A stretch of 11,474 nucleotides of DNA from Pseudomonadota bacterium (GTDB lineage: Bacteria; Pseudomonadota; Gammaproteobacteria; Xanthomonadales; Xanthomonadaceae), in NCBI GenBank assembly GCA_025355485.1, contig JANXZP010000083.1, forward strand, positions 1 to 11,474. Direction: 5' to 3'. The translations under genes were made by a program, and so were the position numbers. The notes under the pieces were generated by a model that was not told the DNA's origin, ran no database searches, and saw only the letters and a list, made by a program, of their open reading frames with translations. Numbering within the stretch: the first letter of the stretch is position 1; the number at the start of each line of letters is the position of its first letter. This document shows, piece after piece, positions 6,361 to 11,474 of this stretch.

Positions 6361-7728
6361 CTACATCGCTGCGGCGAGCCGCTGTACGCAGTCGCGGTAG
6401 TGCGCGGCGATACGGTCTTCGTCCACGTGCCGACGATCGCGCACGATGCGGCGTCCGGCGATGATGACATCGCGCACCAGGCCGCGGTTACCGTTGAACA
6501 GCCAGCTATCCACGACATCGCCTTCGCCACGTGCGGCGAGTTCAGGCGCATCGGCGTCGAGCACGATCCAGTCGGCGCGCTGGCCCGCTGCGAGCGTGCC
6601 GAGCGCGACGCCACTGGCCGCGGTAGCACTGCTCGCAACGCCACGTAGCAGGGTTTCGCCGACCGACGGCGTGCGCGCATCGGCGGCGACATTGCGGCTG
6701 CGCGTGACCAGCCGCTGCCCGTACTCGAGCCAGCGCAACTCCTCGACCGGCGACACCGAGCTGTTCGAATCCGAACCGATTCCCCAGGCGCCGCCCGCAT
6801 CGAGATACGCACGCAGTGGAAACAAGCCATCGCCGAGATTCGCCTCCGTCGTCGGACACAGCGCAACGGTCGCGCCGCTCGCCGCGATGCCACGCAACTC
6901 GCCCTCGTCCAGATGGGTCGCATGCACCAGCGTCCAGCGCGAATCCACATCGGCGTGGTCGAGCAACCATCGCACCGGCCGCGAACCGCGCGACGCGACG
7001 CACTCCTCGACTTCCGCGATCTGCTCCGCGATGTGGATATGCCGCGGCATGTCTTTCGGCAATGCGGCAAGCGTCGCCGCGAGGGCATCCGGCGGCACCG
7101 CGCGCAGGCTGTGGAACGCCATCCCGATGCGCAGCTGCCCATCCTCTTCTGCGCGCAGGATTTCGAGCAGTTGAAGGAATGCATCGACGCTATGCCCGAA
7201 CCGGGCCTGTCGTTGCGACAACGCGCGACCATCGAATCCACCGCGCATGTACAGCACCGGCAACAGGGTCAGACCGATGCCGGTCTCGCGCGCGGCGGCG
7301 ATGATCGCGCGCGACATCGCCGCCGGGTCGGCGTAGGGCCGGCCGTCCGGCGCGTGATGCAGGTAGTGGAATTCGCAGACCTGGGTATAACCGGCGCGCA
7401 GCATCTCGACATAGAGTTGTGCGGCGATCGCATGCAGGTCCTCGGGCGTGATCCGCGAGGCGAACGCGTACATGGTTTCACGCCATCTCCAGAACGAGTC
7501 GTGGTCGCTGCCGCGTTTCTCCGCAAGCCCCGCCATCGCGCGCTGGAACGCGTGCGAATGCAGGTTGGCGATGCCGGGCAGCACCCACTTCGCGGCGGGC
7601 CATGCGTTCGCGTTCGCTGCGGAACCGGGCGCAAACCGTCCCTTCGCATCGCAGCCGAATGCGACGTCGCGCACCCAGCCATCCGGCGTCCAGGCGCGCT
7701 CGGCGCGCAATGTCTGCGTCGTTTCCAT
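6361..7728 (-). CDS. hutF: Formimidoylglutamate deiminase (N-formimino-L-glutamate iminohydrolase)
   Basis: 455 aa, standard HutF length. It converts N-formimino-L-glutamate to N-formyl-L-glutamate plus ammonia in histidine degradation, in the cytoplasm. It is an amidohydrolase-superfamily enzyme with a single metal site: H57 and H59 (GIANLHSHAFQR), H232 and E235 (HIHIAEQ), H269 (LVHATHLDEGE) and D320 (GIGSDSNSS). H232, E235, H269 and D320 fall on the same residue numbers that I recall for the Pseudomonas aeruginosa enzyme. The C-terminus has the usual TLAAGQRADWIVLD segment. The reading frame stays open far upstream to 8556, but that part is antisense to hutI; the ATG at 7728 gives the family N-terminus. 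No SD is seen; TACGCT lies exactly 6 nt before the ATG. It is divergent from hutI by 78 bp. hutH, hutU and the formylglutamate deformylase gene hutG are not in the window. Confidence 0.95.
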   Translation of the reverse strand: METTQTLRAERAWTPDGWVRDVAFGCDAKGRFAPGSAANANAWPAAKWVLPGIANLHSHAFQRAMAGLAEKRGSDHDSFWRWRETMYAFASRITPEDLHAIAAQLYVEMLRAGYTQVCEFHYLHHAPDGRPYADPAAMSRAIIAAARETGIGLTLLPVLYMRGGFDGRALSQRQARFGHSVDAFLQLLEILRAEEDGQLRIGMAFHSLRAVPPDALAATLAALPKDMPRHIHIAEQIAEVEECVASRGSRPVRWLLDHADVDSRWTLVHATHLDEGELRGIAASGATVALCPTTEANLGDGLFPLRAYLDAGGAWGIGSDSNSSVSPVEELRWLEYGQRLVTRSRNVAADARTPSVGETLLRGVASSATAASGVALGTLAAGQRADWIVLDADAPELAARGEGDVVDSWLFNGNRGLVRDVIIAGRRIVRDRRHVDEDRIAAHYRDCVQRLAAAM

Positions 7729-7734
7729 GCTGGC

Positions 7735-7740
7735 AGCGTA
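7735..7740 (-). promoter_or_regulatory. Possible -10 for leaderless hutF
   Basis: Minus-strand TACGCT keeps the three most conserved -10 positions (TA....T) and lies exactly 6 nt before the hutF ATG, which has no SD. This is the same geometry as at the ada-alkA, merC and zur starts. The match alone is weak; the support is the shared spacing. Confidence 0.25.
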
Positions 7741-7770
7741 ACGGCTGCGCGCGTGCGTCGCCAGCGCGGC

Positions 7771-7776
7771 TATCAT
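7771..7776 (+). promoter_or_regulatory. -10 element TATCAT of hutI, with SD GGAG at 7798-7801
   Basis: TATCAT (5 of 6) within GGCTATCATGCGG would start transcription near 7783, giving a leader of about 24 nt that contains GGAG at 7798-7801, 5 nt before the GTG start at 7807. No clear -35 is visible. A 6-bp inverted repeat, GCTGGC (7729-7734) and GCCAGC (7760-7765), lies between the two divergent hut starts and could be a regulator site, though the 25-nt spacing is large. Confidence 0.4.
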
Positions 7777-7806
7777 GCGGACTTCGCAACCTGTGCCGGA
7801 GCCGTC

Positions 7807-9030
7807 GTGCACGACCGCTGGGACCTGCTGATCATCGACGCGCGCCTTGCCACCCTCGCTGGCGACGCCGGCTATGGCCTGATCGAGAACGGCGCGATCG
7901 GCTCGAAAGACGGCGTCATCGTGTTTGCCGGACGCATGGATGCACTGCCTCGCGTGCCTGAAGCTTTGGCCGCGCGCGTCGAACCCGCGCACGGCGCACT
8001 CGTCACTCCGGGACTGATCGACTGCCACACGCACCTGGTGTTCGCCGGCGATCGTGCGCACGAGTTCGAGTTGCGCTTGCAAGGTGCGAGCTACGAGGAC
8101 ATCGCAAAAGCCGGTGGCGGCATCCTGTCCACGGTGCTCGAGACCCGCGCAGCGAGCGAGGACGACCTGTTCGCGACATCGCTGCCACGCGCACGCGCGC
8201 TGTTGCGCGATGGCGTGACGACACTGGAAATCAAATCCGGCTACGGCCTCGACACCGATACCGAAATCAAGATGCTGCGCGTCGCGCGGCGGATCGGCGT
8301 CGAACTCGGCGTCGGTGTGCGCACGACCTTCCTCGGCGCGCATGCCTTGCCGCTCGAATTCGCCGGCCGCGCGGACGACTACATAGCCTTCGTCTGCAAC
8401 AAGATGCTGCCCGCCGTCGCGCAGGCCGGACTCGCCGATGCCGTGGACGCGTTCTGCGAAGGCATAGGCTTCACGCTTGCACAGACGCAGCGCGTGTTCG
8501 ATGCCGCGCGCATGCACGGACTGCCGATCAAGCTGCATGCCGAACAACTCAGCCATCTCGGCGGCGCGGCTTTGGCGGCGCGCTATCTGGCATTGTCAGC
8601 CGATCATCTCGAACACATCACCGATGACGACGTACGCGCGATGGCTGCATCCGGAACGGTCGCGGTGTTGCTGCCCGGCGCGTTCGTGTGCCTGCGTGAA
8701 ACGAAATTGCCGCCGATCGAGAGCCTGCGCGCGCATGGCGTCGCGATGGCGGTGGCGACCGATTGCAATCCGGGCACGTCGCCCTTGCTGTCGCTGCGAC
8801 TGGCGATGGCGCTGGCCTGCGCGCAATTCCGGTTGACGCCCGAGGAGTCGTTGCGCGGCACAACGATCAACGCGGCGAAGTCATTGGGTCTGCGCGATCG
8901 CGGCAGGCTGCAAGTCGGCCAGCGCGCAGACTTGGTGGTGTGGGATGCGCAGGATCCGGCGGAGCTGTGTTACTGGCTGGGTGGAAATCCTGCGCGTCGG
9001 GTGATCGCCGGAGGCGTGTTCGTCGTGTAG
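7807..9030 (+). CDS. hutI: Imidazolonepropionase
   Basis: 407 aa, typical HutI length. It hydrolyses 4-imidazolone-5-propionate to N-formimino-L-glutamate, the substrate of the divergent HutF, in the cytoplasm. Metal-site residues of the amidohydrolase fold are H74 and H76 (GLIDCHTHLVFAGDR), H244 (IKLHAEQLSHLGG) and D319 (ATDCNPGTSP). The 75-residue spacing between the last two matches B. subtilis HutI. Other signatures are KAGGGILSTV, EIKSGYGLD, FLGAHALP and DHLEHI. The start is the GTG at 7807, supported by GGAG at 5 nt. The frame is open far upstream to 6913 but only as antisense of hutF. The gene ends 25 nt before a strong bidirectional terminator. hutI and hutF can share regulation through their 78-bp intergenic region. 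Confidence 0.96.
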   Translation: MHDRWDLLIIDARLATLAGDAGYGLIENGAIGSKDGVIVFAGRMDALPRVPEALAARVEPAHGALVTPGLIDCHTHLVFAGDRAHEFELRLQGASYEDIAKAGGGILSTVLETRAASEDDLFATSLPRARALLRDGVTTLEIKSGYGLDTDTEIKMLRVARRIGVELGVGVRTTFLGAHALPLEFAGRADDYIAFVCNKMLPAVAQAGLADAVDAFCEGIGFTLAQTQRVFDAARMHGLPIKLHAEQLSHLGGAALAARYLALSADHLEHITDDDVRAMAASGTVAVLLPGAFVCLRETKLPPIESLRAHGVAMAVATDCNPGTSPLLSLRLAMALACAQFRLTPEESLRGTTINAAKSLGLRDRGRLQVGQRADLVVWDAQDPAELCYWLGGNPARRVIAGGVFVV

Positions 9031-9055
9031 TACGGCCGTGCTTTGGCCAGACACA

Positions 9056-9082
9056 AAAAACCCCGCACATAGCGGGGTTTTT
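9056..9082. terminator. Bidirectional intrinsic terminator between hutI and bTHX gene
   Basis: AAAAACCCCGC (9056-9066) pairs perfectly with GCGGGGTTTTT (9072-9082) around the 5-nt loop ACATA. It has a 6-bp GC core with flanking A and T runs, so it works as a Rho-independent terminator in both directions. It lies 25 nt after the hutI stop and 18 nt after the stop of the facing minus-strand gene. It is the only textbook terminator in the window. Confidence 0.95.
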
Positions 9083-9100
9083 CGCCAGGTCACTTGAAGC

Positions 9101-9310
9101 TCAGGCCTTCTTCGTCGGCGCCTTCTTGACGACGGTCTTGGCCGGCGCCTTGGCTGCAGGCTTCGCCGCGGATTTCGCGACGGCGGTCTTGCCGGCCGGT
9201 TTCGCGGCGGCTTTCGGTGCGGCCTTGCTGGTTCCGCCATGCGGACGCGCGTTGCCGTAGCTTCCTGCGCTGCGCTTGCCCTTCGGGGTTTTCTTGTCGC
9301 CCTTGCCCAT
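9101..9310 (-). CDS. Small ribosomal subunit protein bTHX with a long Ala/Lys/Pro-rich tail
   Basis: 69 aa from the ATG at 9310, which has AGGA 6 nt upstream (TCCT, 9317-9320). Residues 1-24 match the bTHX family pattern: MGKGDKKTPKGKRSAGSYGN and then ARPHG, compared with the 26-residue Thermus Thx (MGKGD.KT..GKI..GSYG..RP). In Thermus, Thx sits in the head of the 30S subunit among RNA helices. The remaining 45 residues are almost only Ala, Lys, Pro, Thr and Val in AAKPA/KSAAKPA repeats, like histone H1-type bacterial tails, and should be disordered and RNA- or DNA-binding. The longer frame to 9415 is rejected because the family N-terminus starts here. A weak promoter is possible (TAGGCT, minus, 9343-9348, with ATGACG 18 nt upstream). 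It ends at the shared terminator. Confidence 0.85.
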   Translation of the reverse strand: MGKGDKKTPKGKRSAGSYGNARPHGGTSKAAPKAAAKPAGKTAVAKSAAKPAAKAPAKTVVKKAPTKKA

Positions 9311-9383
9311 GATCGTTCCTGCGTTGCGGTGAAGTGGCGCGTAGCCTAACACCAACGCGGCGCGAGCGTCATTGATCGTGCCG

Positions 9384-9812
9384 CTATGCGTGGTCGCAGG
9401 TTTCGCCGTGCGCATGCGAATGCGACAGCCGCAGATTCAACACATGTGCCGTCGCGATCAGCGTACCGCCGCAGGCCATCGCGATCGCATGGCCAATCAG
9501 GTTCTCGTGCAAGGATTCGATCAGCACCGCGGACCACAGCAGCGCGATACCTGGCACCAGCAACGACAGCGCGCGACCCACGCGGTGTCGGCGATAGCCA
9601 AGGATCAGGCTGGTCAGACCGAGCAGGCTCGCGAAAGCGATGAAGCCGATTTCGAATGTCGGGCTTGCGAATCCGGCGCCGATCGCTGGCGCGATAGCCA
9701 GAACCAGCGGCAATGCCGCGCAGTGCACCGCGCACAGCATCGAGCCGGTCGCGCCGAGGCGATCAAGCAGGCCCCTGCGCTTGGGCGTTACTGGCTGGAA
9801 GGTGGTCGACAT
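9384..9812 (-). CDS. MerC-domain inner-membrane metal transport protein
   Basis: 142 aa. MerC-family proteins are four-helix inner-membrane proteins known from mercury resistance. Here the first helix carries the family motif LCAVHCAALPL, with C27, H30 and C31 as a probable metal site. Hydrophobic segments lie at about 24-46, 52-74, 82-98 and 105-123. The C-terminus, LSHSHAHGETCDHA, has four His and one Cys, which suits zinc or another soft/borderline metal. No other mer genes (merR, merT, merP, merA) are nearby. The upstream gene on the same strand is zur, and a Zur-box-like palindrome covers this gene's promoter, so zinc uptake under zinc starvation is the likely role (inference). ATG 9812 is chosen over an upstream ATG at 9848 because TATAGT ends exactly 6 nt before it and the extension is not family-like. 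Confidence 0.85.
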   Translation of the reverse strand: MSTTFQPVTPKRRGLLDRLGATGSMLCAVHCAALPLVLAIAPAIGAGFASPTFEIGFIAFASLLGLTSLILGYRRHRVGRALSLLVPGIALLWSAVLIESLHENLIGHAIAMACGGTLIATAHVLNLRLSHSHAHGETCDHA

Positions 9813-9830
9813 TGCAACACTATAACATTC
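9810..9830 (-). promoter_or_regulatory. Zur-box-like operator overlapping the -10 and start codon of the MerC gene
   Basis: Read on the minus strand, GAATGTTATA-G-TGTTGCAATG resembles the gammaproteobacterial Zur box (GAAATGTTATA-N-TATAACATTTC). The upstream arm is nearly consensus; the other arm is weaker, with 5 of 10 positions symmetrical. It contains the -10 hexamer TATAGT (9819-9824), exactly 6 nt from the ATG, so the mRNA is probably leaderless. Zur bound here with zinc would block RNA polymerase. No SD is present. Confidence 0.5.
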
Positions 9831-9875
9831 GTCCCTGAATGCCGGCACGCGACCGTTTGGTCACGGATAGCCTAT

Positions 9876-10361
9876 TCAGGCTGCCTTCTTGCGGCAATTC
9901 GCGCAGAGGCCATGCACTTCCAGCGTCTGCGCCTGCGGCGAAAAACCCAGCGCACGAGCTTTTTCGTCGAGCAGGTGGCCGATCCGCTCGTCCTCCATCT
10001 CGATTGCGGCGTGGCAGTTGTCGCAGATCAGGAACGGCACGGTGTGCTGCACGCTCGGATGGTGGCAGGCGACGAAGGCGTTGATCGATTCGAGCTTGTG
10101 GATGAAGCCGTTGCCGAGCAGGAAGTCCAGCGCGCGATACACAGTCGGTGGCGCCGAAGCGGCCTTGGACTCGCGGATGCGATCGAGCAGGTCGTAGGCC
10201 TTCACCGGCTTTTTCGAATCGGCGACCAGGCGCAGCACATCGGCACGCAACGGCGTCAGCCGCAAGCCGCGTTCAGCGCAGGCTTTCTCGACCTCGCGCA
10301 CGTAGTCATCGGCGTGGTGGACGTGATGCTTGGGATCGGTGCAGGCGGACTTGGCGGCCAT
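9876..10361 (-). CDS. zur: Zinc uptake regulator, Fur family
   Basis: 161 aa. Zn-bound Zur represses zinc-acquisition genes. The winged-helix DNA-binding part contains RLTPLRADVLRL and PPTVYRALDFLLGNGFIHKL (71-90), almost identical to E. coli Zur at the recognition helix, which separates it from Fur and PerR. Structural zinc cysteines are C113/C116 (ICDNC) and C153/C156 (HGLCANC). Regulatory-site residues H88, C99, H106 and E121 align with H77, C88, H96 and E111 of E. coli Zur. The N-terminus has an extra His cluster (KHHVHHADD, 11-19). The ATG is 9 bp after the gltX stop, so the two genes may be co-transcribed. No SD is seen, but TAAAGT lies 6 nt before the ATG, so an additional internal promoter with a leaderless zur mRNA is possible. 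A MerC gene with a Zur-like box follows. Confidence 0.92.
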   Translation of the reverse strand: MAAKSACTDPKHHVHHADDYVREVEKACAERGLRLTPLRADVLRLVADSKKPVKAYDLLDRIRESKAASAPPTVYRALDFLLGNGFIHKLESINAFVACHHPSVQHTVPFLICDNCHAAIEMEDERIGHLLDEKARALGFSPQAQTLEVHGLCANCRKKAA

Positions 10362-10367
10362 GCCGAT

Positions 10368-10373
10368 ACTTTA
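10368..10373 (-). promoter_or_regulatory. Possible -10 for leaderless zur, overlapping the gltX stop codon
   Basis: Minus-strand TAAAGT (4 of 6 to TATAAT) ends exactly 6 nt before the zur ATG and contains the gltX stop TAA. zur has no SD at normal distance (GGTGGGA ends 13 nt away). TTGCCA, a good -35 match, is present upstream but the spacer is only 14 nt, so it is not convincing. Confidence 0.25.
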
Positions 10374-11474
10374 TCCCACCGCGTGCCTGGCAATGCGTTC
10401 CAGCGCCGCATCGATGCGTTCCAGCGCGGCATCGCGGCCGGCCAGGTACACGGTGTGCTCGATCGACGGCGACACCTGGGTGCCGGTGATCGCCACCCGC
10501 AGCGGTTGCGCGACCTTGCCCAGCCCCAGGCCCAGCGCCTCGGCGGTGTGCGCCAGCGCGGCGTGTACCGCTTCGGGCGTCCACTTCGGCGCATCGGCGA
10601 GCCGTTCACGCATCGATGCGAGCGGCGCGACCGCGGCATCGGTCAAGTGCTTGGCGACGGCGGCATCGTCATAATCGCGCAGCGGCTCGAACCACACCCG
10701 CGCGCGCTCGGCCATTTCCTTGAGCGTGTGCACGCGATCGCGCAGCGCGATCACCACATCGACCGCGGCCGGGCCGCTGGCCAGATCGTAGCCGGCGTGG
10801 CGCAGGTTCCAGTCCAGGTGCGCAGCGACAGCTTCCGGATCATCATTCTTCAGGTACTGCTGGTTGAGCCAGTTGAGCTTGTCGATGTCGAAACGCGAAG
10901 CGCTGTGGTTGACGCTGGCAATGTCGAACAGTTCGATCATCTGCTCGCGCGAGAAGATTTCCTGGTCGCCGTGCGACCAACCCAACCGCACCAGGTAGTT
11001 CAGCAGCGCATGCGGCAGGTAGCCATCGTCGCGGTATTGCATCACCCCGACCGCACCGTGGCGCTTCGACAACTTCTGGCCATCCGGGCCGAGGATCATC
11101 GGCAGGTGCGCGAAGATCGGCGGAGGCACGCCGAGCGCCTCGTACACATTGATCTGGCGCGGCGTGTTGTTGACGTGGTCGTCGCCGCGGATCACCTCGG
11201 TGATGCGCATGTCGATGTCGTCCACGACCACCGCGAAGTTGTAGGTCGGGAAATCGTCGGAACGGATCAGCACGAAGTCGTCGAGTTCGGCATTGCTCCA
11301 CTCGATGCGGCCCTTGACCTTGTCGTCGAACACCACCGACCCGCCGACCGGATTGCGGAAGCGCAGCACGCGGTTCGGATCGTCGCGGCATGGCTCGTTG
11401 CGGTCGCGATAATGGCCGTTGTAGCGCGGCTTCTCGCCCTTGGCCATCGCCGCGGCTCGCATCGCCTCGATCTC
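10371..11474 (-). CDS. gltX: Glutamate--tRNA ligase, N-terminus outside window
   Basis: 367 codons of the class I glutamyl-tRNA synthetase are present; a complete enzyme has about 465-470 residues, so roughly 100 N-terminal residues, including the HIGH motif, lie beyond the right edge. The first in-window residues are EIEAMRAAAMAKGEKPRYN. Visible signatures are FRNPVGGSVVFDDKVKG, DFVLIRSDDFPTYNFAVVVDD, EVIRGDDHVNNTPRQ, LPMILGPDGQKLSKRHGAV with the KMSKS-type KLSKR at 11061-11075, and YLPHALLNYLVRLGWSHGDQE. The C-terminal anticodon-binding domain follows and ends normally with TAA at 10371. It attaches glutamate to tRNA-Glu in the cytosol. zur begins 9 bp downstream on the same strand, a likely operon arrangement. 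Confidence 0.97.
   Translation of the reverse strand, partial: EIEAMRAAAMAKGEKPRYNGHYRDRNEPCRDDPNRVLRFRNPVGGSVVFDDKVKGRIEWSNAELDDFVLIRSDDFPTYNFAVVVDDIDMRITEVIRGDDHVNNTPRQINVYEALGVPPPIFAHLPMILGPDGQKLSKRHGAVGVMQYRDDGYLPHALLNYLVRLGWSHGDQEIFSREQMIELFDIASVNHSASRFDIDKLNWLNQQYLKNDDPEAVAAHLDWNLRHAGYDLASGPAAVDVVIALRDRVHTLKEMAERARVWFEPLRDYDDAAVAKHLTDAAVAPLASMRERLADAPKWTPEAVHAALAHTAEALGLGLGKVAQPLRVAITGTQVSPSIEHTVYLAGRDAALERIDAALERIARHAVG

Noticed and set aside
6367..6382. GCGGC-GA-GCCGC as a terminator between the NPP gene and hutF
   Set aside because: The loop would be only 2 nt, it lies inside the hutF coding end, and no T-run follows.
6913..7806. Long upstream extension of hutI
   Set aside because: This part is antisense to hutF and gives non-family sequence; GTG 7807 with GGAG yields the normal 407-aa enzyme.
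7729..8556. Upstream extension of hutF on the minus strand
   Set aside because: It is antisense to hutI; ATG 7728 gives the family N-terminus, and H232, E235, H269 and D320 then fall at the expected numbers.
9311..9415. N-terminal extension of the bTHX gene
   Set aside because: The family starts with MGKGD, and AGGA lies 6 nt before that ATG; the extension reads through the promoter region.
9384..9812. Mercury resistance (mer) operon
   Set aside because: Only a MerC-domain gene is present; no merR, merT, merP or merA, and the neighbour is zur.

Overview
The window is about 11.5 kb of GC-rich, gene-dense bacterial chromosome. The product set suggests a gammaproteobacterium of the Xanthomonadales/Lysobacterales. 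The clues are a Xanthomonas-type nucleotide pyrophosphatase lipoprotein, a hut locus with hutF, a bTHX ribosomal protein with a long Ala/Lys tail, and a zur gene next to gltX. This placement is inferred from protein character, not from a search. I see no mobile elements, CRISPR arrays, tRNAs or rRNAs, so it reads as a core-genome segment. Two complete transporter or regulator sets (mod, zur) carry some unusual features.

Layout, left to right. Positions 1-146 hold the C-terminal end of a COG4798-type methyltransferase (+), followed by a hairpin. Positions 241-2195 (+) are an alkylation-repair pair: an Ada N-domain/AraC-HTH/AlkA fusion whose stop codon overlaps the ogt start by one base. Converging on ogt is a secreted NTF2-like protein (2199-2837, -). 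Behind it on the same strand come modB and modA (2902-4380, -), molybdate ABC transporter genes without modC. A small secreted protein (4580-4894, -) has a C-terminus resembling the TonB-receptor plug motif. It is divergent from an NPP-type phosphodiesterase lipoprotein (5124-6356, +).

The hut section has hutF (6361-7728, -) and hutI (7807-9030, +) diverging from a 78-bp shared region. They perform two successive steps of histidine breakdown (imidazolonepropionate to formiminoglutamate to formylglutamate). A strong bidirectional terminator (9056-9082) closes hutI and the convergent bTHX gene (9101-9310, -).

The right end, all on the minus strand, is gltX (N-terminus outside the window), zur and a MerC-family membrane protein. 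A Zur-box-like sequence covers the MerC promoter and start codon, suggesting a zinc-responsive zur/merC unit. Across the window, genes split between those with a clear Shine-Dalgarno sequence (ogt, NTF2-like, modA, the small protein, hutI, bTHX) and those without one but with a -10-like hexamer exactly 6 nt before the ATG (the ada-alkA fusion, hutF, zur, merC). The second class looks leaderless. The strongest leads for follow-up are the Zur/MerC unit, the leaderless pattern, the extended bTHX and the plug-like mini-protein; no wholly new multi-gene system is evident.
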